64,000 nucleotides of DNA, taken from contig NC_084835.1 in NCBI RefSeq assembly GCF_033115175.1, positions 100,346,448-100,410,447 of the forward strand, in the 5' to 3' direction. Made by a program: the position numbers and the translations under genes. A model generated the notes under the pieces. That model was not told where the DNA came from. It made no database searches and was given only the letters and a program-made list of their open reading frames with translations. Origin of the DNA: Lepus europaeus (Eukaryota; Chordata; Mammalia; Lagomorpha; Leporidae). Every line of letters begins with the position of its first letter. Positions within the stretch are counted from its first letter, which is position 1. Of this stretch, positions 12,735-24,894 are shown piece by piece.

Positions 12735-12905
12735 TTTTGATACAAGGCATGGTCTTTTATATCAGAAAAACCCAAATCCATGTCGTAACCCTGGTAATTA
12801 CTGGCTGGATAACAATGGCCAATTTATGTGGCCTCTCTGAGCCAAAGTTTACTCATATGTTAAATAAAGATAATATTCTGGATAATGCACAGTAGATGTT
12901 TAACA
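12735..12905 (+). mobile_element. MIR
   Basis: Core ACTGGCTGGATAACAATGG, then CCTCTCTGAGCC, TACTCATATGTTAAATAAAG and GATAATATT match MIR order in the + orientation. Confidence 0.7.
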
Positions 12906-13049
12906 CAGTGAGTAATAGATTAAAAATATATCAGTAATAGGAGCTTGTATTAATGTAATTATCATTACTAATTAAATTGGGAAAAGAAAGTTGTTAACTT
13001 TGGAAACCTCCCAATGCTTTTTCTTTTGTTAGAGAAATCTGAGTATTTT

Positions 13050-13373
13050 CTTTTTTGTTTTTCCCTTTTATTTGGAAGACAAAGTGACAAAGAGGATGAC
13101 ACAGTGAGATCTTGCGTCTCTTGGTTCACTCCCCAAATGACTGCAACAGCCAGGGCTGGGCCAGTCCCAAGCCCAGGAGCTGGGAACTCCATCATGGTCT
13201 CCTGCATGAGTGGCAGTGGCCCAGGCACGTGGCTCATACTCTCTACCTTCTTAGGTGCATTAGCAGGAATGCTGGATGGGAAGCAGGGTGGCTGGGACTT
13301 GGACCAGGCATCAAATACGGGATGCCAGTCTCACAAGTCACAGCTGAACCCACCATACTACAGTGCTGGTCCT
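13050..13373 (-). mobile_element. Old C-SINE
   Basis: GGTTCACTCCCCAAATGACTGC, AGCCAGGGCTGGGCCAG, GCATTAGCAGGAA and the terminal CAGTGCTGGTCC are all family blocks. Open frames through this region are read-through of the SINE. Confidence 0.88.
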
Positions 13374-13654
13374 CTCTCCCAGGGAATTTTCTGATAAATA
13401 AGGGTCTCCCACGTAAGTAAAGATGGTTTGATCAAAGCTATTCCTGAGATATGATGCTGGAGTCAGTTGATGTGTTGATGCAGAGGTAATAGATGTCACA
13501 ATCAAAAGTACATCAGAAGAAATGAAAATCTAAACTGTTTGGCAATCAGGAATTTAAAAATTACTTTTCTCTACCATGTGGATAGGTGATGGTTTACAGC
13601 CTTGTATCATTGGATGATGAAAATAGTGCTATTCTTCTGAAAGTAACTCTGATA

Positions 13655-13785
13655 CAGCATTTAAATTTTTTAAAAAAATTTAATTGACACATACTGATGT
13701 ACATACTAATGGGGTACTACGTGACATTTCACTACTTAAACACAATGTGCAATGAGAAGATCAGGGTGATACGCTTATGTATATG
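13655..13785 (-). mobile_element. L1 3' UTR fragment, antisense
   Basis: TTTAATTGACACATAC followed by ACTAATGGGGTACTACGTGA matches the antisense pattern of old L1 3' ends. The same motif recurs at 38160-38200. Confidence 0.55.
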
Positions 13786-15705
13786 TACACTTGAAACGTG
13801 TGTCATTTCTTTGTAGACCAATGCTTTTTTAAGATGATGAACAAGGACACTGCTCATTTTTCTGAGAATGCTCTGGGCTAGTAAACCAGAAAGTTTCCAT
13901 GGATTGGAATATGGTCTTAGAAATCTGACAATCAGTCCCGACATGAGGCTGACAGTGTAATGAATAACAGAGTTTCAAGATCCTGCAACTTTGATTGCTT
14001 TTCCTCCTTTTATTTGCTTTGTTCGTCTCAGAAGAAAATGATCCACATTTGTAATATCACCTCATCCTGCATTTGGACATTAAACATTTATTTTAAACAT
14101 TAAAATTGCTGAGCTTGCAAGTTTATGACCCAGAGATACTTTTATTTATTTATTTTTGAATTTTAATTTCTTTATGTTGAAATTGCCAAATCCACTGAGC
14201 TGAAAGAAAATGAGACCTAGAAGCTGTGACTTCTCATGAAGTGTATCCAAATGCAGCTGGTTGGGAGAGCATGAAGCGGGGATTTTGCTGGTAGTGCTGG
14301 CTGGAATGTACACATTTGTTATTGGATGCTTTATGGTTTGGTTATGCTAGGATTATAGTTTTTAAAACATCTTTGGGTTTTGAAAACCCAGAACAATGTA
14401 TTCATAACCCTTGGTCCATCAGCTTTATTGTGTCTTTCATTTTATAGAGAAAGAGTGGTTTTGCATTGGCAATGAATGTGCTGTTTATTTTCCCAACCCT
14501 CCCATTTCATTGTAGAGAGGCAATTTATTCACCTAATGGTTAACACTTTTTTTTCTTCCCAGTTCCTGGTCTGTGCTTGGCTTAAACTAGAGAGGCTCAT
14601 TTTCAGGGTGTTGTTGTTTAGCCGTAAAACAATACGACTTTCCTGTTGATGAGGATATGATGTGTTCCTGGTGCCTTTCTTGCCTAATTAGGATCATGGG
14701 TCCTGTCTCTTTCTTAATAAAAGAGAACTGTTGTGAAGAGATGATAAGCCACTAAAAGCACATTCAGTACTTGTTACTGATTTAAATTATTTGGTGCCTG
14801 TGGCCTTAGAAATAAAGTTCTTTATCTAAAGGACAGTGGCACTCAGCAGCTATCTCCCCAACTGGGCAGATTATAAAAATCTCTCAGGGTATTGATATTG
14901 ATGATGTCTTCCATCTCTTAGTCTAGATAGTTTGCCTTTCTTCTAAGACTGTTAGACATGAAAATATAAGGATCGTTGTGTTCTGTTGCTTCTTCAGGAA
15001 CGTTGAGGCAATGAAGAGACAAGTACAGCCATTTTTTGAAAGAGGATTTCCTCAACTCTTTGTTAAGATAGAGGCATTGTAAATGGAAACATACTGTGCT
15101 GTATTGGCAGGCAGGTGATTGGAGTCTGTGGATGGTAGAGCGCTATCATGATGTGTCCCTGCCATATATTTCTATTTTATTCTTACATGAGCAATTGCAG
15201 GAAGACACAAACTAACATATTGGTTATGAAAAGGCCCAGATGAGAGCCTACGGATGGATGAGTTTCGATAGCCAATGGCTGGCAGTGCTTGGAGTCCTGG
15301 AGGGCAATTTTATTGACTTGTTGCATCTTTCATGCAAACAAGGATTCAGCAGCTTTCAGAAGGGCAGATTGGTCTCTGGAATCTCCAGGGGTTCATGTGA
15401 ATAGTGTCTATTTGGAGAAGTGATTACAAATATTAATGGGCTTTGAGAACCACAAATCAGAAAGCATGTGCTTCTGAGACCTGACTCAACATAGGGTCAA
15501 ATTCAGGAAAATTGGATTTTTAACAATTGGATTTGGTTAGTATTTTTTCCCTTCTAAGCATAGTATCTGTCCTGAATAAACTGTTATAATGTGGGAAAGA
15601 AAACTTTACCACAATAGGCAGTAGACAGAGCTTAATTTAGTACTCTGTCTTGTTGTTGTTTTGTTAATTGCTTTGTTGTGATCCTAAGTCTTTTAGGAGG
15701 TGCTG

Positions 15706-15708
<3 letters not shown>
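13786..15708. other. Repeat-poor AT-rich intronic stretch
   Basis: Nearly 2 kb without any C-SINE or recognised repeat in an otherwise repeat-dense intron. It contains a TTTATTTATTTATTTT tract at 14141-14157 and long AT-rich blocks. A conserved non-coding element is possible but cannot be shown from one sequence. Confidence 0.5.

Positions 15709-15750
<42 letters not shown>
15709..15750. repeat. (AT)21 microsatellite
   Basis: Uninterrupted AT dinucleotides for 42 bases. Likely length-polymorphic and able to extrude as a cruciform. Confidence 0.98.
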
Positions 15751-15753
<3 letters not shown>

Positions 15754-15976
15754 TCCCTTGATGTTTCTGCCTTCTTTCCAAATACACAGAAACATTTGCT
15801 GACTTACATATTCAGATTTCAATCCGTGTTTTTTCTTGGAGGATTAAAGTTTTAGAGTATACGAAATTCAGTGAGAGGGACGCTTCTCTTGGAGCAGGAA
15901 AGATTGATGGAACAACTGTGGTCCACATACAACTGGATATTTGAAAGGCATGTGGATGGATCTGGTTAATGAGATA

Positions 15977-16275
15977 ATTCACTGTGCTGTGGTACAGCAG
16001 GTTAAGCCTCTGTGTGTAATGCTGGCATCCCACATGGGTGCCAATTCAAGTTCTGGCTGCTCCATTTCTGATGCAAGTGTTTAGGCTCCTGCCATCCATG
16101 TGGGAGACCCAGATGGAGTTCTAGGCTCCTGGTTTTGGCCTGGTCCAGCCCCAGCTGTTGTGACCATTTGGGGAATGAACCAGTGGATGGAAGATATGTC
16201 TATATATACCTGTCTCTGCCTCACCCTCTCTCTGTAACTTTGTTTTTCAAATAAATAAATAAATCCTTTAAGAAA
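15977..16275 (+). mobile_element. C-SINE
   Basis: TGCTGTGGTACAGCAGGTTAAG head, CATGTGGGAGACCCAGATGG middle, and TTCAAATAAATAAATAAATCC tail in slightly interrupted form. Confidence 0.9.
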
Positions 16276-16339
16276 AGATGAATTCATATGAATTAAATTC
16301 TCCAATGGTAGAGCCCCATAATGTTAGACTTGTAAGGAT

Positions 16340-16470
16340 TTATCAGCTTGTCTAAGCCCATAACCTGACAGAGGAAGAGAGTGATGTCTGCAGAAACAGA
16401 GAATTGGTTAAGGCCACAGTCAGGACAGGATCACCAAGAGTAGAATTCTTGGCTTTCAGTGTTTTATAAA
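16340..16470 (-). mobile_element. MIR3-like fragment
   Basis: ACAGAGAATTGGTTAAGGCCACAGTCAGGACAGG in broken form resembles the antisense MIR/MIR3 core. Weak match. Confidence 0.35.
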
Positions 16471-16577
16471 TGAATATTGACTGAAAGCTAAACAAAATAT
16501 AGTGGCTTTGAAGAATATTTAGCTGTGAAATTTATACCTAATTAAATAACCTTTCACAGTTTGCTTTAATTTTTCTT

Positions 16578-16596
16578 TTTTTTTCTTTTTCTTTTT

Positions 16597-16637
<41 letters not shown>

Positions 16638-16950
16638 ACAGGCAGAGTGGATAGTGAGAGAGAGAGACAGAGAGAAAGGTCTTCCTTTTTGCCACTGGTT
16701 CACCCTCCAATGGCACTGCAGCCGGTGCACTGCGCTGATCAGAAGCCAGGAGCCAGGTGCTTCTCCTGGTCTCCCATGCAGGTGCAGGGCCCAAGCACTT
16801 GGGCCATCCTCCGCTGCACTCCCAGGCCATAGCAGAGAGCTGGCCTGGAAGAGGGGCCACGGGGATAGAATCCAGAGCCCAACCGGGACTAGAACCCAGT
16901 GTGCTGGCGCCGCAAGGCGGAGGATTAGCCTGTTAAACCATGGCGCCGGC
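16578..16950 (-). mobile_element. C-SINE, young, with 21-bp target-site duplication
   Basis: Intact element in reverse orientation with a T tract of about 55 bases (16579-16636, few interruptions). The flanks 16557-16577 and 16951-16971 are identical over 21 bp (start CAGTTTGCTT). Head CGCCGGCC, B-box and GGCGCCGCAAGG are well kept. Confidence 0.97.
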
Positions 16951-17044
16951 CAGTTTGCTTTAATTTTTCTTAATGAACATTACATCTGATTTTTAAATAA
17001 AAGGGTACTTGGCAGGAGATCTCAAATGTGGATCATTTTTCCCT

Positions 17045-17240
17045 CTCCCCACTGGGATATATTGGTAATGTCTAGAGACATTTGATTATCAGAACTGGAT
17101 AGTGTGTGGGGACAGGTACTGCCATTAGTGAGGGCAACCCAGATGCTGCTAAACTCCCTACAACGCGCAGGTCAGCTCCACACAACAAACAATTATCCAT
17201 CCCACAATGTCAGTGTACTCAAATAGAGAACCCATGGTCT
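17045..17240 (+). mobile_element. MER20 (hAT-Charlie DNA transposon)
   Basis: TGTCTAGAGACATTTGATTATC, CCAGATGCTGCTAAACTCC, CCACACAACAAACAATTATCC and GAGAACCCATGG follow the MER20 consensus in order. Confidence 0.8.
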
Positions 17241-17289
17241 AGAGGCAGGAATTCTGAAGAATGCCACTACATCCTTTTATTTTCTTCAG

Positions 17290-17309
17290 TTTTTTTTTTT
17301 TTTTTTTTT
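17290..17309. repeat. T20 homopolymer
   Basis: Uninterrupted T run; not attached to a recognisable SINE body. Confidence 0.95.
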
Positions 17310-17310
17310 A

Positions 17311-18765
17311 CTGTTTTACCATGTTTCTAAGAAATAAAAAAAATGAGCTTTTATGAACCTAAGTACCTTTATATCACTATGGTTGAAATTTGTAAAAACA
17401 CAATGAAAACTACATGAAATATTGAAGATGTTAGTACCATATTCAAAATGCAGTGTCCTTGTGTACCCATTTTACATAATGAATAGCTGGTACAGTTCAG
17501 CAACACTTAGATTGGATTGCAAGCATAGTATGGCCATTCAGGCTGCCATTCAGCCATTATGCTCCAGAACATTTGCATATGGGGAGACACCAGGTAGACA
17601 AACTGCAACTAGAAAGGTTAGAAATCTTGACCCATTTGTCGAGGCCTTGGAAGTCATGTTGTCTGATTTAGATGAACTCTGACTGCTTCTTGAGGGAAAT
17701 CAGACAATATGGTGACACCCTGCATCCAGGAATTAGGCATTTTCAGACATCATTGGTTTCCAGAGCATTCTGCTTAATCTTTTATCCACGGCTGTATTCA
17801 AGCCACTAGGCAGACAATACCACCCAACAAAAGAATAAAATTTGTCATCTATCATGAAGATAATTGTTATTGATTAGTCTTCTTGTAATTTTCTGCTTTT
17901 TGTTTTTAGATGCTGTTTATAAATCACACCCACAACAGGCACCTAGCCTGTGTTTGTGTCTATTATGTGGTCCTGATAAGGCTCAGCAACGTTTTTTACC
18001 TCCCTGATGCAAGTTATTGAGATTGATTGAAGCACTTTGCTTGTCCTATCCTAGACACTGCGTAATTAATGTCTCATTATGTTAATACATGCAAATGTGA
18101 GAGTGTGTGTTTGATTGGGAGGTGAAAGAACAAAAAGGATTAAAGAGTTCACTCCAAAGTACAAATTAATTTATTGCATTGCTAACTGGCCTCGGAGGAA
18201 TGAAGGAATAGGCTTCAAAATGAAAGGAAAAAATGCACAAAAAGAAAGCACTGTTGCACGTCTTTCAAAGGTGGCATAGTTAACGGTTACACAAGGGTAT
18301 TCAGTCATATGAGGGAGCCCTTGTCCATGCAGCAGTTCCAGCAGTTCTCATGTCTTCCTCTTTTGTAGAAGACTTCGGAATGTACAAGCCAGAGACTGTC
18401 TTCTTGATGCATATAAGTATTTTTGCATGTACATAGTATATTAGAAAAATACTGAAATATTATTACAGTCGTTTGTCATTAATGGTGGACTTTGTAGGAT
18501 TATATGAGGTGTCCTCAGATCAATAAGCCACATATTCACCACAATCATTTGATTTTTATTGCATGCTTCCCTCTTGTTTTCATGATGATAATTTTTATTA
18601 GTTCCTAATCTATCAGCATATTTATGCTATGAGATTTACTTACCTATTTCCCTAATATTAGAAAGTCAAAATGTTTCTCTTTGGCTGGGTTCACTATGAT
18701 ATAAAATGTTTTAGTGATCATTTTTATATACAGCAAATTTTGTTGCATTGAATTATTTTCTTTTT
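17311..18765. other. Unique intronic sequence
   Basis: No repeat recognised over about 1.4 kb. The 86-codon frame at 17422-17682 has no known domain. The block 18040-18130 is AT-rich with ATGCAAAT (octamer-like) near 18091; regulatory meaning is unproven. Confidence 0.5.
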
Positions 18766-19085
18766 AAAAATATTTATTTTCTGCTACTTAAAAGGCAGAG
18801 TGACCAGTAGGGGTAGGGGCACTCAACAGTCTTCCATCCAGTGGTTCACTCCCTAAATGCCCACAACTGGAGCTGGGCCTGGCAGAAGCTAGGAGCCTAG
18901 AACTCAATCCATATCTCCCACTTGGGTAGCAGGGGTCCAAACACTTAAATCCTGTTCTGCTGCCTGCCAGGATGCATTAGCAGGAAGGTGAATTGGAAGT
19001 GGAGTAGCTGGAACTTGAATGAAAATTCTCATATGGGATACAGAGATACCAAGCAATGGTTTAATCAACTGTAATACAGGACCCA
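18766..19085 (-). mobile_element. Old C-SINE
   Basis: AAAAATATTTATTTTCTGC tail side, GGTTCACTCCCTAAATGCCC, GCATTAGCAGGAAGGTG and a diverged head near CAGGACCC. Confidence 0.85.
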
Positions 19086-19407
19086 TCCCAAATTATTTTC
19101 TTGAGATAGCTTCTTAGGAATAGAATTACTAGAGCCTAAATCTTGAGACTTTAGATAAACTTTGCTCTCTTTGGAAACATTTTCCACTCTCAGTATCTAG
19201 CATATAGACTCAATAAATGGTTGCTGAATTTAATAAAGCATAGGCCTTTATTAAACTGTCACAACTATGAGGTTGCCCCATTAAATTATTTAAGCTAATC
19301 ATACTTTAATGATAAAAGATAATGACTCCCATGCCAGTAGGTGGTGCTATTCTTAACAGGTTTTTACAAATAGGCTGCAGAACAAAGAACTGTTTAGAAT
19401 GTACCAG

Positions 19408-19757
19408 CCTAGGAGCCTGTGCTGTGGCGCAGCAGGTTAAGATGCCATCTGGAGTGTGGCATCCCATATGGTGTCAGCTCAAGGTCCACTTCTGATCGAG
19501 CTCCCGGCTAATGTGCCTGGGAAAGCAGCAGAGGTTAGCCATAGTGCTTTGTCACCAGCAGCCACGTAGAAGACTAGAGGATGGTCCTTGGTTCAACCTG
19601 GCTCAGCACTGTTGTGGCTGTTTAGGAAGTGAACCAGTGGATGGAAGATTCTCTCTCTGTTCCTCCCTCTCGCTCTGCCTCCCTCTCCCTGTCTCTTTCT
19701 TTCTTTCTCTCTCTAACTCTCTAACTCTGACTTGTAAAAATATTAAAAAAATTTAAA
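19408..19757 (+). mobile_element. C-SINE with imperfect target-site duplication
   Basis: Head GAGCCTGTGCTGTGGCGCAGCAGG in near-intact form; the CT-rich region at 19653-19730 is expanded. Flanks AGAATGTACCAG (about 19396) and AGAATCTACCAG (about 19765) match 11 of 12. Confidence 0.9.
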
Positions 19758-20048
19758 ACCAAAAAGAATCTACCAGTTGAGGGTGGGGAGTAGGGATAAT
19801 AGAGAAAAAACTTAATACTGGTAAGAAAGGCATTGGATAACTTGGGAAAAGAGCTACAAAACAGAAGGATGGAGAATGTCAAAATAACTGTGTCTTATTT
19901 GCTATCCAGTATTTATTCAAAGGAAGTTTTACAAGAAATCATTGTCAAGAGAGTACTACGACTACATAGGGACTTTACAAATTTCATGGAAAATGAAAAG
20001 TTAGTTCTGGTTGAAAAAACTTTGAAGCCCAGGTATAGAAAGGGTCTT

Positions 20049-20140
20049 CAAATAGTTCATGAAATATATGAATTATAAGGATTTGAAATTTTTTGCACCA
20101 AAAAAACTTAAATTTGGTTTGATTTTCTGTGAACTTTTTG
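20049..20140. mobile_element. Short element with inverted terminal repeats (MITE-like)
   Basis: The left end CAAATAGTTCATGAAA and the reverse complement of the right end CAAAAAGTTCACAGAA share 12 of 16 positions over a 92-bp unit with the internal block TTTTTTGCACCAAAA. It looks like a small DNA-transposon derivative; I cannot name the family with certainty. Confidence 0.45.
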
Positions 20141-20242
20141 TTTTGTCACACCTTTATCATGCAATTTTAAAAAATGTATTTTCTCAATTTCTTTTAATTT
20201 ATGATTTAGTTCAGAGCAGGGGGCAGGTGGGAATGTGTGGTG

Positions 20243-20370
20243 ATAACCATTTACTTTCATACTGTCTATGGCTGATGTATTTGCTTCAACAGCCGAGTTG
20301 AGTGATGTGGGATCACAAAGCTAAAGTTTATTATTAACTGACCATTTACAGAAAAAAAAAGAAAAAAGCT
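20243..20370 (-). mobile_element. hAT-Charlie fragment
   Basis: TTTACTTTCATACTGTCTATGG, AACAGCCGAGTTGAGT and GACCATTTACAGAAAAA follow the interior of the element type whose terminal block is seen at 26462-26499. Confidence 0.55.
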
Positions 20371-20376
20371 TGCATA

Positions 20377-21964
20377 ACTGACTCCAGAACCAGATTTGAC
20401 AGAAATGGAGTTTAGAATAAAGGATATTATTTCAAATTCAAACTCATATATTGAGTAGATTATATTTTTCCAATATCTGTTTCCTACTCTGTGAAATCAA
20501 CATAATAAATCTATCAGACAATTAAATTATGGTATAAGTTTATATATTGGCCTGTTTGTTAGTTCTTCCCTTCTATAAAAGAAAAACTACAAAGATGTAG
20601 TTAGTGTTTATATAGCAGTTACTTTCACAGTGTCATGATGTGGTCACTTGAAGACCAGTTATAGTATATACACTTTTGAAGAAGTATTGTGTATGAATCT
20701 GTAATTAACGTAACTGAAGATATAAAATCAATCCTCTATAAATTCCCTACTTTTAGCTATGGCCAGGCTGAACTGTCAGTTGCTGATGGCAGCATTGATG
20801 GGAAAGTTTTCCTGAACACATTTTCTGCATCAAAGAATGCAACCCACCAGTATCAAGCAAACGGGCACAGTGTGAATCCTTGTGATCCTAACTCCCGTGC
20901 CTCATTCCGCCATTCATTTTCTTGGTCAAGGACCATGAAGCTCAGGATGTCTAAGTGGCTACAGTCCTTTCTGCCATGATTCATGTGTCATTTTTCATAG
21001 TCACTTTGCAGATTGACAAAGAGGTGTGATCTTTTGGTTCACGGTTCCTGTCACTTGCACCCATCACTTTATGAGTAGTATTAATATTAGTCTTAGTATT
21101 ACTCAGTTTCCATTCAATCAGTTATATGCTTGTGTGACCAGCCTTCAGCCTTCCCTTTCCAGTCGCTGCCAGGAAATATTCCAAGAAACGTAGGCCTCTG
21201 TAACCAGCATTTAGATGAATATAGGGGCATAATTCCCCTTAGTTCAAATGAAACTAAAAATCCAAAAAACTTCTGAGTATATTATGCATTTCATACATAG
21301 AAATCTGTATACTGTACTGGAAATATAATTAATTCTGAATGTGTCTTGTCTCGTGACAAGATTTCTATCAGATAAATGGATTTCAAAAAATATAATTATG
21401 AACATCTGTGTCATCTTTAAAGTAGTGATAGGGGATCATATTATACATCCCCAGTTGCTTAGAATAATTCAGATTTATAGATGCTGTTTTGGGATAATTA
21501 TAAACTAAGTCCCTAAAGTATCTGATTCATATAATAAATTATGTGATTCTCCTAGTGATCACTCTAGTTATTACCTTGAAATTAATCAAAAGCAAAATGC
21601 AGTGTTATAATCAGCCTGTCCCCGTATCTTACATGTTAAATTTTATTTTATTTTAAATTGTGGCAAAAAAAGATTGTTGTGCTGCTGCTCATCAGCAGTC
21701 CCATCTAAACTCTGCCTTAACTATGGCCAATTGTATTATCAATTGTGTCTCTTGAGGATGGTGTTGTGTTGAGGTCAGCATCCGTGAAAACCTTTGATTC
21801 GCGGGATATGATTGTGCTCTTGCCTGGCCCCACCCTCCCTTAAATGAGGGACTGTCTTCAGGCCTGCACTAGCAAACTCAACTGTGGACCTGATGAAAAG
21901 TAATGCTGAAGGAATTAGAATAGAATTAGGATCAGAGCATGCACACCCTCTCTCAGTCTCTTTT
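20377..21964. other. Unique intronic sequence
   Basis: About 1.6 kb AT-rich sequence. The 96-codon frame at 20689-20979 has no recognisable domain or splice signals. Nothing else seen. Confidence 0.5.
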
Positions 21965-22305
21965 TGTGTTGCTGTAACAGAATACCACAAATGATAAATA
22001 GTTGACCCTTAGTTCTGGAGGATTAGAAATCCAAGACTGAGGGACTACATCTGGTCAGGGCCTTCCTGCTATGGCACTCCATAGAAAAACATGGAAGGGC
22101 AAAAGAGCACGGCCACAAGAAAAGGAGAAAAGACAGTCAACCTGATCCTTTATAAAGAAACTGCTCCTGTGATAATCCACCTACTCCTGATGTGATGGTC
22201 CTCCTCATCAGATCACATCATAGAGGCCCCAGATCTCTACACTGTTGCACTGGAGATTAAGATCTTAGGGGATGCATTCAAACAAAGCACTCCTTTTATT
22301 CTATT
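21965..22305 (+). mobile_element. ERVL-type LTR (MLT2-like)
   Basis: Opens TGTGTTGCTGTAACAGAATACCAC, runs through TTAGTTCTGGAGGATTAG, and a TTTATAAAGAAACTGC block, ending near GATGCATTCAAACAAAGCAC. This is the layout of an old ERVL LTR; the same class as 5586-5880. Confidence 0.6.
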
Positions 22306-23044
22306 CCTTTTTGGCTCGTTGCACATGTTATGGGTGAAAACTATTCCCCGGACCTGAGACTAACAGTACTCAATATTATTTTCTACAATGTATTCATCAT
22401 TGTGAAATACAAAAAGGGAAAGATTTAAAGTTTTAGGCATATATTTTTACTCTGAAAGTAGTGAATAAGGTATAAATGTATGGTGTAGATCAATACACAT
22501 TTTCTGGGCTATATCAACATATGGGATGTCTGATACTGACACATTCTGCTGATCAAATTCCTTATTTCTTCATAGGCTCATTTATGCAGGATAAATCCAG
22601 ACGTTTTATGATTCAAGTATAGGTCTGAGGGGCAAATAAGTTGGGTGAAAATACTCTAAATTTGTACTGTTCCTCTAGCCTTTTAGAAACCTCCTCCTTC
22701 AGCACCCTCATCCGTGTCAGACAATCAGGGTCTTCTGGTTTGTTGCTGGAAGCACAGTGTGACTGTCTTTAGGTGGGATCTGACCAGGCAATTCCCTGAC
22801 CCCTTTCCTGATGATGCCCATTGTCCTGACACTAAGCTCATCCTTCTAGGGCTCACTGTTTGCCAGAATCTATAGTCTGGCGTGTCAGCTTATGCCATGC
22901 TATTTTAAGTATCTTATCTGCATTGACTCTGTGCATTTTCCAAAATTGCATGTTTCCATGACAGAGATGTCCCTGCACCTAAATGCTATGTTACAGTTTG
23001 AACAAGATTTGATTTGCCAAACTCACACAGCAGTGTAACTTCGA
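22306..23044. other. Unique intronic sequence
   Basis: No gene or repeat recognised. Confidence 0.5.
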
Positions 23045-23383
23045 AGTTTTATATGAACAGATATTGGATTAATGAGTTAAGTGGAGACACTTAATCTAAT
23101 ATCAACACCTGAAAGGTTAGTCTAGCAAGAGGTCTTTAGATCACTAAGGGATTGACCTTGGAAGGTGGCTCTCACTAGAGAGTTTGCTGTATAAGAGTGC
23201 ACTTCTCATGTCTGTCCCCTGGCTTGCTATATGATCCTCCTTCCACATGTTTTCTGCCAGAAACAGGGCCACACCATCTTAGGCTATGGACCCCCAAAAT
23301 TCTAAGCTAAAATTCTTCTTCTTTTCTAAGGAGCTACTGTCATATGTTCCACTTAAAGTAACAAAAACCTAACTAATACACCT
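23045..23383 (+). mobile_element. MLT1-type MaLR LTR
   Basis: AGCAAGAGGTCTTTAGATCAC, ACCTTGGAAGGTGG, a CTGCCAGAAACAGGGCC block and the terminal AACAAAAACCTAACTAATACA in order match the 3' half of MLT1 LTRs. Confidence 0.65.
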
Positions 23384-24099
23384 TATGTAAGGGTTTTGTA
23401 GAATCATAGTAGCTAAGAGGAAGTCTGTTATCAGATATTTCAATTAACATTACTTCTTTCTATCTATACTACCACCGAAATATTTTACTAATGTGGTGCC
23501 CCTTAGTCTTTGTAATCTCGTTATTACACAGTGTGAGGTAAAGGATACACACACACACACACATATACGGAAATGTGACATTGGAAGAATTGTAGACCAG
23601 AATTCAGACATATCTGGATTTTATGACTGGATCGTCTGACTTGTGTGGTCTTGGTCATGATAGATGAACTCTCTGGCATTTTCCCTACCTGCAGAATAAG
23701 GATGATAGCCTTTTTTGATTGTGTTGGTGATGGAGAGGTTGCCTTACAAATTTGAAATCATCATGTTACTATAAATAAAAAGAGAGAAAGCAGTCACTCA
23801 GTACTTGTATGCTACATCACAAATCTTCCACAAATTTTAGTTTACCTCTGACCCATGATTTGGGATGCTGGATAAAACCCATCCTCACCCCCAGACCACC
23901 CTTTGCACAAGAAAAGGGTTCTTCCTACAAACTAGTGACTTTGGTCATTATGAGTTCTTTTCATGTCCATATTATTCATTCCCCTGGCAATGCAGGAGCA
24001 AGGACATATTTTTATGCTGTTTTTTTTTAATGAGAAAAAGAGTTGGGAAAAAATGAGAAAGACAGTTTATTTATTACTTTAGATTAAAAATATAATAAA
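23384..24099. other. Unique intronic sequence with short (AC)n
   Basis: A short (AC)n tract lies at 23546-23563; the rest is single-copy sequence without gene features. Confidence 0.55.
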
Positions 24100-24365
24100 G
24101 TGTTTGGTCTAGCCATGAAGATGCCTGCATCTCCTTTTGGAGTGCCTGGTTTCAGATCTGTGTGCATAATTAGAGGCAATGTGTGATGGCTCACATGGTT
24201 GTGTCTCAGCCACCTATGTGTGGAAGATCTGGGGTGAATTCTTGGCTCCTGGTTTCAGTATGGCACAACTCTAGCCATCTGGGAGCACCTGGAGAGTGAA
24301 CTGGCAAATAGAAGTTCAGTCTCTCCTTCTCTCATCTTCTCTTCCTCTCAGCCTATCATATTTTT
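24100..24365 (+). mobile_element. Old C-SINE
   Basis: TCTTGGCTCCTGGTTTCAGT and GAGTGAACTGGCAAATAGAAG are family blocks; the head is badly decayed. Confidence 0.65.
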
Positions 24366-24540
24366 GGAAAGGCTTAGCTAATATTATTTATATTTATCCC
24401 AATGATGGTTTTCAAATTGCAATTCTGGTATATATAATACAGATAAACGTATATAACAAAAATGGCTCTTCCTGGTGTCACAATATCAAATTCCAAGCTT
24501 CTCTGATATGAGGTAATGTGATATTAGAAGAGCTAGAAGT

Positions 24541-24838
24541 GAGTCAGGTGTTGTGGTGATGTGGGTTGAGTGACTACTTTGGATTCTAATATCACAATTC
24601 CCATTGGAGTTCCGGCTACCCTACTTCTAATCCAGCTTCCTGCTCATGTGCCTGAGAAGTCAGAAGACAATATCCCAAGTTCTCAAGTCCCTGCCACCCA
24701 CATTGGAGACCTGGATGCATTTCCAGACTCCTAGGTTTAGCCAAACCTTGCCCCTTTCCCTCTGTCTTCCTCTCTCTTCCTTCCGTTCTCTGTATCTGTT
24801 ACTCTGCCTTTCAAATGAATAAATCAGTCTTTATAGGA
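24541..24838 (+). mobile_element. Old C-SINE
   Basis: GGTGTTGTGGTGATGTGGG head, CTTCCTGCTCATGTGCCTGAG, GCCACCCACATTGGAGACC and CTTTCAAATGAATAAATC tail. Confidence 0.85.
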
Positions 24839-24894
24839 GAGATAAAGGTATTGGGAGAGAACTCTAAGTGGAGTAGTACAAGAGAAGAAACAGG

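Noticed and set aside
19833..20078. 81-codon + strand frame rich in Lys/Leu
   Set aside because: No domain recognised, no splice context, and its end overlaps a MITE-like repeat.
20689..20979. 96-codon + strand frame
   Set aside because: No domain, no conserved motif, no start context; likely chance in single-copy intron.
23546..23563. (AC)n as a notable microsatellite
   Set aside because: Only about nine units; ordinary for a mammalian intron.
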